The notes under the pieces: generated by a model | Told to the model about the DNA's origin: nothing | What the model saw: only the letters and a program-made list of their open reading frames with translations | The model's database searches: none | Shown: one piece after another, positions 40,957 through 47,472 of the stretch | Numbering within the stretch: the first letter of the stretch is position 1 | Layout of the letters: each line of letters opens with the position of its first letter | Assembly: GCF_021018895.1 (NCBI RefSeq) | Contig: NC_079386.1 | Location: 13,149,552-13,213,551 of the forward strand | Source of the DNA: Seriola aureovittata | Taxonomy: Eukaryota; Chordata; Actinopteri; Carangiformes; Carangidae | Direction: 5' to 3' | DNA: 64,000 bases | Program-made: the position numbers and the translations under genes

Positions 40957-41073
40957 CATGTTTCCGTGCATGTTTCCCAGGTCCCCCTGAAGGTGGTGGT
41001 CTCCAGTGGCAAGTCCTGGGGGTCCATGTCTGAGCTTAACATCCCTCCAGTGTCTCCCTCTGCTTTTCTCTGA
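3127..41073 (+). CDS. POLN: DNA polymerase nu, C-terminal 411 residues (15 exons, 5'-partial)
   Basis: Family A DNA polymerase of the Pol I/POLQ/POLN group. POLN is a nuclear, low-fidelity polymerase linked to translesion synthesis and crosslink repair. Fifteen exons join in frame to 411 codons plus stop, and the split codons at every junction agree. Visible motifs (numbering of this fragment): [12 protein letters not shown] at 68-79; [11 protein letters not shown] at 112-121; motif A DFCQVELR at 166-173 with the catalytic Asp166; O-helix R216, K220, Y224, Y228-G229; [18 protein letters not shown] at 297-316; motif C HDELLYEV at 344-351. The choice of POLN over POLQ rests on the remembered human POLN sequence: the [10 protein letters not shown] block and the SIMGRRR block match it much better. 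The N-terminal exons lie before the window. The protein ends about 17 residues after the SWG motif, shorter than the human tail as I recall it. The gene converges on NAT8L downstream. Confidence 0.95.
3431..3526 (+). CDS. POLN: POLN exon B (residues 29-60)
   Basis: 96 nt, phase 0-0, beginning [20 protein letters not shown] and ending STSEAA. The acceptor (TTTGAAG) has a poor pyrimidine tract with TG-rich sequence upstream. The donor is GTACGC, followed immediately by a CA-rich stretch. The preceding intron is only 220 nt. It matches the POLN thumb region, ending at the conserved STSEA. Confidence 0.92.
3987..4043 (+). CDS. POLN: POLN exon C (residues 61-79)
   Basis: 57 nt, phase 0-0: [19 protein letters not shown]. 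Two acceptors are possible, TTGTAG (exon start 3,987) or TTGCAG 9 nt later. I chose the upstream one because it keeps the same length as human POLN between SEA and DLHPLPK. The donor is GTCAGTC. HPLP..ILEYR is the characteristic family A (POLN/POLQ/Pol I) block of the thumb. Confidence 0.9.
4164..4220 (+). CDS. POLN: POLN exon D (residues 80-98)
   Basis: 57 nt, phase 0-0: [19 protein letters not shown]. The acceptor is ACTCGCAG and the donor is [16 protein letters not shown] is the block that separates POLN from POLQ, since POLQ has an unrelated-looking stretch here as I recall it. The preceding intron is 120 nt. Confidence 0.93.
5489..5554 (+). CDS. POLN: POLN exon E (residues 99-120), template/primer-binding motif
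   Basis: 66 nt, phase 0-0, from [10 protein letters not shown] to [10 protein letters not shown]. The acceptor is TTCATCAG and the donor GTAAGT (strong). The T-GR-S---PN-Q motif of family A polymerases, which contacts the duplex in the palm, starts here and is completed by exon F after the 11 kb intron. Confidence 0.93.
6244..6289 (+). repeat. (TG)23 microsatellite
   Basis: Uninterrupted TG run followed by a second short TG run to 6,300. Confidence 0.95.
7550..7593 (+). repeat. (CA)22 microsatellite
   Basis: Uninterrupted CA run followed by TATATA. Confidence 0.95.
9985..10375. repeat. old interspersed repeat with internal TTGAAAGT.TTTGAATTT units
   Basis: Two near-identical phrases (CCTTGAAAGTTTGTGAATTT near 10,003 and GTCATTGAAAGTGTTTGAAT near 10,067) and a third related TCCTTGAATTTGATGTTTAA near 10,341 recur in the same strand. 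The ending GAAGGTGTGGGAGCCCTG resembles the end of an abundant fish repeat I remember but cannot name. The boundaries are approximate. Confidence 0.4.
11630..11805 (+). mobile_element. tRNA-derived SINE (degenerate)
   Basis: The head contains a pol III A-box-like TGGCTCAGGTG (11,645-11,655) and a B-box-like GGTTTCATCCC (11,665-11,675; consensus GGTTCRANYCC with one change). The head is followed by a body starting GGTTGCATCAGGAAGG and including CTGCTGTGGCGAC and CAGCCGAAAAGG, phrases typical of the tail of fish retroposons. The A and B boxes are closer together (about 20 nt start to start) than in intact tRNAs, so this copy or family has lost part of the head. Confidence 0.65.
14932..14978 (+). 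repeat. (TG)23 microsatellite
   Basis: TG run preceded by shorter TTGTGTG units. Confidence 0.95.
15272..15325 (+). repeat. (TG)27 microsatellite
   Basis: Uninterrupted TG run, 1.4 kb upstream of POLN exon F. Confidence 0.95.
16733..16790 (+). CDS. POLN: POLN exon F (residues 121-139 plus first base of 140)
   Basis: 58 nt, phase 0-1: [19 protein letters not shown] then G split. The acceptor is CCCAAACTAG and the donor GTAAGA. PNFQALPR completes the palm motif begun in exon E. An interrupted (CA)n/(CAGA) tract begins 16 nt after the donor. Confidence 0.93.
16791..19833 (+). other. POLN: POLN intron F-G
   Basis: 3.0 kb. It begins with a CA-rich tract (16,807-16,878). The 18,240-18,500 stretch is non-repetitive with TAATTA and GATAA cores; a (CT)n tract lies at 18,658-18,690. 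No exon was recognised. Confidence 0.7.
16807..16878 (+). repeat. interrupted (CA)n/(CAGA) tract after POLN exon F
   Basis: CA repeats with periodic AGACAC interruptions, starting 16 nt past the exon F donor. Confidence 0.95.
19834..19911 (+). CDS. POLN: POLN exon G (residues 140-165)
   Basis: 78 nt, phase 1-1: [20 protein letters not shown] then WTFLAA. The acceptor is TTGGTCCCACAG and the donor GTAGAAC. It leads straight into motif A; the first base of the catalytic Asp codon (G) is the last base of this exon. Confidence 0.94.
20820..21039 (+). repeat. CA tracts followed by a TG tract
   Basis: (CA)n at 20,820-20,855 and 20,875-20,898, then (TG)18 at 21,003-21,039. The opposite-sense repeats about 100-180 nt apart could fold back on each other. 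Confidence 0.9.
21948..22270. mobile_element. candidate MITE with TTAA end
   Basis: Begins TTAAAGGTCCCCTGTGGAGT and ends AAGCTCCACAAGGAATGC. The ends are imperfect inverted repeats (CCCCTGTGGAGTTT against CCTTGTGGAGCTTT when reversed). TTAA at the left edge is the kind of target used by piggyBac-type elements. There is no coding capacity. It resembles a repeat abundant in percomorph fish, from memory. Confidence 0.55.
23518..23589 (+). repeat. (CA)36 microsatellite
   Basis: Long uninterrupted CA run followed by CATACATACA. Confidence 0.95.
26671..26975 (+). mobile_element. fish interspersed repeat, copy 1 (GCTAAGCTAAGCTAA family)
   Basis: Starts GTTCGACATGTTGGGAAACA and contains AGACAAAGCCAGGCTATCTG, TTTATGCTAAGCTAAGCTAA and GAGAGTGGTATTGGTCTTCT, then TTGGCAA near the end. 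The same ordered phrases occur in the copies at 34,435 and 51,733, which identifies it as dispersed repeat DNA. No open frame. Confidence 0.7.
27085..27170 (+). repeat. (TG)43 microsatellite directly upstream of POLN exon H
   Basis: 86 nt of uninterrupted TG ending 10 nt before the exon H acceptor (TACGTGTCAG). It occupies the place where a polypyrimidine tract would normally be. Confidence 0.97.
27181..27292 (+). CDS. POLN: POLN exon H (residues 166-202), catalytic motif A
   Basis: 112 nt, phase 1-2. It encodes [20 protein letters not shown] and on to FTMLASQ, then the first two bases of Trp203. This is polymerase motif A: Asp166 binds the catalytic metals and the following S/C-Q-(V/I)-E-L-R is near invariant in family A. 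Cys168 replaces the Ser I recall in human POLN. The donor GTAAGT is strong, but the acceptor is TACGTGTCAG with no pyrimidine tract. The length is not a multiple of three, so skipping would shift the frame as well as remove the active-site Asp. Confidence 0.96.
27317..27357 (+). repeat. (CA)20 microsatellite just downstream of exon H
   Basis: Uninterrupted CA repeat starting 24 nt after the exon H 5' splice site. It is exactly complementary to the TG tract at 27,085-27,170. Confidence 0.97.
27704..27771 (+). repeat. (TG)n microsatellite with one interruption
   Basis: Two TG runs separated by one TT step near 27,742. It lies in the intron after exon H and could compete with the upstream TG tract for pairing with the CA tract at 27,317. 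Confidence 0.95.
28104..28383. mobile_element. TTAA-type MITE, about 280 bp
   Basis: The left end is TTAAAGGACCAGTGTGTAGG; the right end contains TAAATCCTGCACACTGG. The inner 17 bases (CCAGTGTGTAGGATTTA) match the reversed right end with one mismatch, so this is a terminal inverted repeat. The outermost right bases (expected ...CCTTTAA) are lost. Internal phrases (GGGAGCGGGTCC, CGCCATGTTGCAC, TTTTTACGTTACCTGAA) match an element I know to be abundant in acanthomorph fish. Long open frames crossing it are not genes. Confidence 0.8.
29329..29367 (+). repeat. (CT)n followed by C12 run
   Basis: CT repeat ending in a homopolymeric C run at 29,356-29,367. Confidence 0.9.
29794..29876 (+). CDS. POLN: POLN exon I (residues 203-230), O-helix / finger domain
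   Basis: 83 nt, phase 2-1: [20 protein letters not shown] then VYSVVYGA. The acceptor is CTGTCACTCAG and the donor GTGAGT. This is motif B of family A: R216, K220, Y224 and Y228-G229, the residues that grip the incoming nucleotide. Arg221, just after the conserved Lys, occupies the position that is Ala in E. coli Pol I, Thr in Taq and Lys (K679) in human POLN, which is tied to POLN's low fidelity. Confidence 0.96.
32003..32051 (+). repeat. (AC)n microsatellite
   Basis: CA repeat with one CC interruption. Confidence 0.93.
32551..32631 (+). repeat. (CA)40 microsatellite
   Basis: Uninterrupted CA run followed by (CATA)n. Confidence 0.95.
34435..34615 (+). mobile_element. fish interspersed repeat, copy 2 (5' part)
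   Basis: Begins GTTCAACATTTTAGGGAATA and includes GCAAGTTAGCTTAG, TAAATTAACACATG and TTTTAATCCGTCCAAAAAAG. These phrases line up in order with copy 3 (51,733) and with the first part of copy 1 (26,671). It appears truncated before the GCTAAGCTAAGCTAA segment. Confidence 0.6.
34704..34835 (+). CDS. POLN: POLN exon J (residues 231-274), fingers
   Basis: 132 nt, phase 1-1, from [20 protein letters not shown] to [10 protein letters not shown]. The acceptor is TTCCCTGCAG. The donor GTCTGC is weak, departing from GTRAGT at several positions. It encodes the helical finger segment after the O-helix (GRERL...LGV...A..F...F...Y), well matched to POLN. Confidence 0.94.
34836..39055 (+). other. POLN: POLN intron J-K (4.2 kb)
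   Basis: Contains TG/CA-rich stretches (35,040-35,210; 38,030-38,050; 38,330-38,400), a unique CpG-containing stretch at 35,830-36,110 that looks constrained, and AT-rich DNA at 37,080-37,640. No exon recognised. Confidence 0.7.
39056..39166 (+). CDS. POLN: POLN exon K (residues 275-311)
   Basis: 111 nt, phase 1-1: [20 protein letters not shown] then [17 protein letters not shown]. The acceptor is TTTTATCTAG and the donor GTAGGA. G.V.T..GRRR.LP.I (here SIMGRRR) and AERQA.N...QG are hallmark family A motifs lining the template side of the active site. Confidence 0.96.
39438..39516 (+). CDS. POLN: POLN exon L (residues 312-337)
   Basis: 79 nt, phase 1-2: [20 protein letters not shown] then TTSLSA. 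The acceptor is GTGTGTACAG, TG-rich with few pyrimidine runs; the donor is GTACAC. QG(S/T)AAD(L/I)-K-AM is a universal family A signature. Confidence 0.95.
39942..40009 (+). CDS. POLN: POLN exon M (residues 338-360), catalytic motif C
   Basis: 68 nt, phase 2-1: [20 protein letters not shown] then HFA. The acceptor is TTTGTAACTGCAG and the donor GTACGT. HDEL (His344-Asp345-Glu346) is motif C, supplying the second metal-binding carboxylate of the polymerase active site. Both catalytic carboxylates (Asp166, Asp345) are intact, so the enzyme should be active. Confidence 0.96.
40235..40296 (+). CDS. POLN: POLN exon N (residues 361-381)
   Basis: 62 nt, phase 1-0: [20 protein letters not shown] then K. 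The acceptor is TTTTTGTCTGCAG and the donor GTGAGT. It corresponds to the ALV..TMES helix near the end of the palm. Confidence 0.95.
40297..40980 (+). other. POLN: last POLN intron, ending in branch point, pyrimidine tract and (TG)46
   Basis: A classic branch-point-like CTAAC/CTGAC pair (40,831-40,845) and a pyrimidine run CCCCTTTCCTC (40,850-40,860) are followed by 92 nt of pure TG (40,861-40,952). After that come 28 nt ending TTTCCCAG. No AG occurs between the CTGAC and the acceptor. Confidence 0.85.
40861..40952 (+). repeat. (TG)46 microsatellite upstream of the terminal POLN exon
   Basis: Uninterrupted TG run, then TGCGTGCATG and TTTCC before the acceptor at 40,980. Confidence 0.97.
40981..41073 (+). 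CDS. POLN: POLN terminal exon O (residues 382-411 and stop)
   Basis: 93 nt coding: [20 protein letters not shown] then [10 protein letters not shown] and TGA. The acceptor is ATGTTTCCCAG. VPLKV.....G.SWG is the conserved end of family A polymerases. Human POLN, as I recall it, carries about 50 more residues after SWG; here only 17 follow. Confidence 0.94.
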   Translation, partial: VPLKVVVSSGKSWGSMSELNIPPVSPSAFL

Positions 41074-41660
41074 GTCCTTTGACTCTCTCCACCACGCCCC
41101 TGTGTTCAAATAATATACCTTTTTTTCACCAACATTTTCTCCCTTCTCTCCCTCTTGGTGGGTTCTCATCTTTTTTCTGAGTTTCTTGTTCCACTTCTCC
41201 CTCTCATAGCATGTCTCTCCACCTCTCTCCTCATTTGTCCTGCATCCACATCGCTATGGAAACCAGGCAGCTGCAGCTCCTTCCAGCTCCCAGTTCGTGC
41301 TTTCACTCCATCCGTATCCTGGGGCAACGGCAGGAGCCACAGACTGGATTGCGCCAGTTCTCTTTTTTTTCTCTCTCTCTCCTTCTCTGTCTCTCTCCAT
41401 CCTGAAAAAAAAAAACATTCCTCGTCCTCCTCCTCTCCTCCTCTGTTTTCACACTATCTTGTTAAGACCAATGTGTTTTCTCTGCCTCGTTGCCAAGGTG
41501 AAGCTACACATTTGAAGGAGAGCTTGAATGTATTGGTTCATAAAATTGGTTGTTAGAATTATTTTTTTTTTTAAAAGAGCATAGCAGTTGAGCTAAGACT
41601 TGTTGTTTTTATGCTTTGTTCGTGTTGAATAAAACTTTAATTTATTCTGTGTTCTTACTT
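41074..41660 (+). other. POLN: POLN 3' UTR
   Basis: The stretch from the TGA to just past the poly(A) signal is pyrimidine-rich, with no other coding sign. AATAAA at 41,628-41,633 is followed within 20 nt by a TGTGTT element, a good match to a cleavage/polyadenylation site. Confidence 0.75.
41628..41633 (+). terminator. POLN: POLN polyadenylation signal AATAAA
   Basis: Canonical AATAAA about 555 nt after the stop codon, with a GU-rich TGTGTTCTT about 15 nt downstream. Confidence 0.7.
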
Positions 41661-44600
41661 TCCCACTTGAACCCAATGACCGCTCATCCTTTTTCATTTT
41701 TTTCCTGCATGTTTTTCTTTGTATTCCAAAAACTAATCCTTAATTAATTAAGCTATTTTCCATATTCCATTTTGTGCAATTTTAGAGCTGATGCGCTTAT
41801 TAAGAGGTGCAGAACAATTGAAGCAGCATAATAACCTTGTATTTCAACAAGTGAGTTCCCTGATAATATTCATGTGAAACTAAATTGTAGTTGAGTTTTA
41901 AGAGAAATTCCAGGGTAAAAAAGAGCAAGAGAGAGTTTTAAAAATCGTATTTAGATATTCAATTACTTTAAGGCCATAGTCTCAGGGACACTTTCTTTAA
42001 TAAGCTTCACCTTTGTGTTGGTTGCATTCATCTGATTCAAAGCAGATGATCTAATTTTGCTCAGCTGTGAGCATCCAGCGCCTCGCTCTCTCCGGCTCAT
42101 CTTTTATCCGCTCACTTGGCTCTAGCCCACTCTCCCCTTTGTCTTGTTCGTGCCTCAGTCACACACACACATTCCACGAATGCTCGTACACAAGCATAAA
42201 CACACCGACAGGTCAGAAACACACGCGCTCCACTTTTTTTTTTCTTTTTTTTTTTTTTATCCACACAGACACCATGAATGCACTCACACACAGTCACCGG
42301 CTTCCAGACACACTGACCGAGTTTCCTTGTCTCTGGCAGCCACAGAGAGAATCTTTTTGCCCCTTTTATACTGTCCTCCAATTAAGACCCTTTAAGCCCT
42401 GAAAATGGGCCTAGCAGAACTATACGCCTTGTGACATTTCAAACAAAGCCTGACCCCCATTACCTATTTGAAATGTCACCTCATGTTGGTTACTAATTAT
42501 AGGACTTGTCACTTTTTAAGTCGGTTATAAAGGTGGCATGTAGGATATCTAGCAGCTCGGCCAGCAGCTCTGTCTTGTCATGTACTTACATTCTTCTAGT
42601 TCCCTCTCTTTTTCAGTGGCCCTTCACTTTGCCTGTTGAACCCACCAGCAGGAATGTGCTCCCCATGTGCTGATGTGAGAGAAGCTTTTCTCACCAGGTC
42701 AGTATGAGCAGTTCAGAGCCACAGCAATGGACAGTGTTATGGAAATCTGCCCCTCTATTCTCTCATTGTTCTGTGGTTGAAGGGTGCAAGGCCTTCCCCC
42801 CTTTTGAGAGGGGAGTGTGAGACTGGTATGTGCAAATTCTAGAGAGCACTCTGCAATTTTGGAGTAGGGGTGTTCAAAGGAGGTATTAAGGTAAAACAAA
42901 CACTAATAAAGCTGCTTTCCAGTATTTTAAACTCCTTTGTTTGCGTTTAGCAAATGCACAGGACGCAACATTAGCTCTACACTTTTGTTCTATCATCAGT
43001 CTAGCACCATTTTTGGGCTGGCAGCAAATCTTATTTATTTTTTTTACCAAATTAAAATACAGTTACAAAGGCAGGGAAAAAATGAATCACCACTATATTT
43101 CTTGGATTTGAATATCATTTTAAAGATAATGAAATAGATTAAGAGTATGTTCATTTCACTGACTAATGCCGTCACTTTAATGACGTGTGCCATTAACAGG
43201 AGCCGAGGCCTGATGGTCCCTCTGAAGACTCCAGTTGTCAGGGGCAACAGCATGAGCTTCCCCTAGCTGCCATGGTGACCGTAGGATGTGTAAGTAGACC
43301 CTGCGGAACATATCCTCACGGCTGTGATTAATGACATTTATGTCACTTCACATCTAATATAAACCTGTAATTATTCTCAGTGTGTAGTATTTCCCTTCTA
43401 CACTCTCTTAGTAAAAAAAAAAAAAAAAAAATCAGTTTCCAGTTGCAACATATAAAAGCTTAATGCATCGTCATTTTTAATTGATACAATATATGTACAT
43501 CCATGTTTCAATCATCGTCATAATGCAAGAAATCCCATCTTTACATCTATACAGTGTTCCAGTTGTTGTCAGTATAAAAGAAAGCGTTAATCACAATAAT
43601 AATAGTAATCCCAGTGTGGTAATACAGCAGTCTTCCAAAGGAATGGCAGAAAGGGAACTGAAAGCTAATAGACCCCACTAAAAACCAGGTTGTCACTGCA
43701 GTCTCACTGAGGTCGGGGCAGACTGGTTGAACCACCACCTACACTGTGTTACTGCCTCTCTCTGACCTGCTTCTTCATCTCAAGCCCTGTCTCCCTGGGA
43801 ATCACAAAATCTGCCATATCACCACAACATTGCTTCTCCTCAGTACCGCGTATGAGAATCTCGGACCACATCGTCCCTCTTTATAATTTTGACTCAGCTT
43901 TTTCTTCTTTTTGATCCTCATCTCTTCCTGTAACCTCTCTAACCCGTTGGGCCTCAGGCACTATTTACTCATTGCTCCACTTTACGTGCCGAAGGGCCTT
44001 TTTTCTCAAATTCCTCACCCCAGCCAAATCACCCCTCCTTCCCCTACAGGTCCCCTACCCCCCAATTACAGAGTTCCCTCAGTTGCAGTTTAACTCCCTT
44101 CCCCCCTAGATCCATCCATCTCATCCATGTATCCATCAATCCCTCCTTCCATTCCTCTATCATGGCCGGCTGGTTGACCTGCCTGCCTCCCCACAGTGTG
44201 GCTGCATATCAATCCCCTGCTGTGCTTTGTGCGGGTTGGTTTCCTGGCAACAGACAACAGCCATGACAGGGCTCCAGGGCAGAGAGAGCCTCTTGCATCG
44301 CAGCAGCTTGCTATAGCTGGATAGCTCAGTCCAGTGTCACTGATATTCATGGCCATGACTGGTATGTGCCATAAGCTAAGCGAGCTGCTGCAGTTGCAGT
44401 GTGTTTAAGGCTCTCTCTGACGACTTGAGAGTTCAAGCAGACAGGCAGGACAAGGAAGGCTGTGTCTGAACCCATCAGTGTGGGACAGAAACACCAGGGC
44501 TAAGATGGCGTGCACTGTAGACCCTGAAGGTGGCTGCCATTAGTCTTCATGGGATTATTGTGAGGTAGTACAGATTAAGACACCTGCACTACTGTAGAAT
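41661..44600. other. convergent intergenic region
   Basis: Mixed AT-rich and pyrimidine-rich DNA, with T-runs at 42,233-42,258 and A-runs near 43,413. It contains one 90-nt open segment bounded by AG and GTAAGT at 43,200-43,289 (see findings). No recognised gene. Confidence 0.5.
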
Positions 44601-47423
44601 CTCTTTATTAGTGCTGTAAATATCTTTAAAATATATCTTATATATTTTAAATCCACAGTTTCTGTTACAAAAGGAGTAAAAATGACCCCCAGATGCTATT
44701 TACAGTAAAATATACTTTACAACTTTACAGTTACTAACTTGCAGATTCAAAAAAAGACTTTGAATCTCACTTGTAAGAAAAGTCAACATGTTTGACTGTT
44801 GTGATTCTGGCAGCTGCAGCATGTTTTTAATTGATTATTTTCAGTCGTACTGACAAGTGAAATTGCAGTGCATGTGTCAGTGGTACAAGTTAATCGGAAG
44901 TCTTTGTGTTTAATTCAAAGATCAGTTTGGAGACTTACAGCAGATAGCACTTTCAGAGTGTGGCTACGCCATCTTTTTTTTTCCTGTCTGCTTGAGCTGC
45001 TCATTCTTTAGCGTCCATTATCCCCCTCTTGTCATTTCCCCCATTTCTCTATTGACATCTGTACAAATATGCAGAGGTACACCTGTGTACTTCAACTTTG
45101 AGTTTTAAAAAACACTTCTTTGACACCTCTTTGTAAAGAAAAATACAAAAAACAGAAACATTATACAATCAAACACCCCTTCAGGCTTCGATGTAATGAG
45201 TGGTAACGGTGCAATGCCAATACTGTGACGGCATCACTGCCACTAATTGGTACAGTATAAGGGATATAACATCAATGCAGCATTTCATGTTTTTTAATAA
45301 AATCCTTGTACATGAGTGTCATTATTTTGTTGTTTTGTCTGTTTGTTTATTGCTTGATTAGATGGCACCTGGGCAGGATTTTCTTTTCCAAATAATACCA
45401 AATAAGTATAGGGTTGTGTTGAACAAAATATAACCACATGAGGAATAAAAATGCAGCAGTTACTGTCACCTTTGGCAAATTAACACCTCCAAAAATAGCC
45501 GTGGGTCATAGCATGAATTATATATTATGGTATCATGTCTTGTATATATGCTAAAGATACATACAGTCAATAATACAGGAGAAAGAGAAACTTTATCCAT
45601 ACTCTTCATAGGAAATATAAAAAAAAAAAAATCAAAACTACCTGTACTGTAATAGCAAAACAAGACACAGTTGTGCTACAAGTGCTTATGTGTTCTTGGC
45701 ACCTGTGGCCTCAGTCCAGAGTGAGTCCTTCCATATTTGCCACAGTGGAGCAAAATCCTCACCAGAGGTAGAGAGAGAGAGGGAGTCCATGCTGTGGAGT
45801 TCTGATGCTGCAGACCTCCTCCTTCAGCCCCCACCACACACCCCTCCCCTTTGTAACTGGTACATTCCTCCCTCACCCCTCGCCCTCCTCCTTAGGTGGA
45901 ACATTCCAGGCGACAGCCATCTTCTGAGACAAAAATTAACTCCATTGGGATTGGATAAAACCAGCAAAGATGACGGGTTGCAGTAAATAATACATTAGCA
46001 ATAGTAGAGATACGGCTATTTACAATCACACAAAATGTCTAACATCTAATGTAGTGGTTTAATCACTTGATGAAAGAACCAATAGCTGCTTTTCACCCCT
46101 TTTTCCACTGTTCTTCTCATTCATAAAGTAAAAAAAAGCAACCAGAAAAGATTCAAAACATAAAAATCTTTCTATGACCTTAAATGTTGGCAGTTTACAT
46201 TCATGCCTGTGAGTGTTCGCCCCCAAGGCTTGTTGAGCATTGACACACACCATCAGAGTAGTACAACACACCCACAGGATCTGTACATTTGTGCAGTTTC
46301 GAATTCTATGCTCCTTCACCAAAAGAGAAACGGAATAAAATATTGATCATGACAAGTATTGATATTTTTTACCATTTTAACATCCAGAATGGAACGTGGC
46401 CCCCCCCGTGTTTTAGGGTTTAAAAAAACTGCAGAAGTTGAAGCTTCAGTAGCCTCAGCTTGTGCCTCTGTCTGTCGTCAGAGCGAGAGCATCAGATGAT
46501 CATTTTTGGGTTCTAAAGCACTCTAATCTAAAAGAACCATCTCCAGCTGGAGAGGCCTTGATGCAGCATACCTTCTCAAACCTCAACCAATAGGAAAGCA
46601 CACTCGCACTCAAACAAATCACAGAAAACCAAACAGAAGAAGTGTGAGATTGTTTTTGGATTGTACATCAGCAGAACATTTCAGAGGGATGGGTTGTAAC
46701 TAAATTTACACTCTGGTAGAAGTTGCATACAGTTTAATTACTACATTCTAACATTAGGTATGCAATACCAGTTTTAAATGGGAGGTGAGACTTCACAGGG
46801 TGTAGCATAGCATTCACATGAAGTACAAAACATAAATGCATTATAGTCAGTGCACTTCATCTTTACAATTCAAAATCCCCCTTTAACTACCTAAAGCCAT
46901 GCAGTCCACAAGATGTTTGAAACTTGTTTGATTCCTGTGCATAAGGCCTTGGCAAAGGCGTTTTGAGTATGACCTTTTGTTCAGAGTACCAATATGGATA
47001 AGAATTTCTCCCAAAATACATGAAGGAGCATTTTAAATTTCATCAGGCAAAAAACTGAGATTGGCAGCAGCAGAAATGGCTCAGAATTGACAGACTTCAC
47101 ATTCTTCAACGAGATCCAGACTACAGTTTATTGTACAATCCACTTCAGCAAAGCCCACCTCTCACTCTCAACCTTCAGACCTCACCCACGGCTTAAAAAC
47201 TGTGGTATCAAGATTTTTACTTTAGGTGAAATAGGTAGTTTATAGTCTGATTCTTATATTTGGAGACAAGCCGGAGAAACATTTGGTGTAGTGTTGATAC
47301 TGTAGTTTGGCTGTTGTGGCCTGTTAGCTAATTTCTTGCTTAGTTTTAGTGGGAAGTTTGGAAGTACTGTATGAAGATCAGTGGTAGCTGTTGCTCCAGA
47401 AATATCACAAAATACAGTCTGGT

Positions 47424-47428
<5 letters not shown>

Positions 47429-47470
<42 letters not shown>
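47429..47470 (+). repeat. (TC)21 microsatellite
   Basis: Uninterrupted CT run within the presumed NAT8L 3' region. Confidence 0.95.

Positions 47471-47472
<2 letters not shown>

Noticed and set aside
44270..44350. Possible tRNA-like head around CTGGATAGCTCAGTCCAGTG
   Set aside because: Only a partial A-box-like string; no B box at the right distance and no cloverleaf visible.
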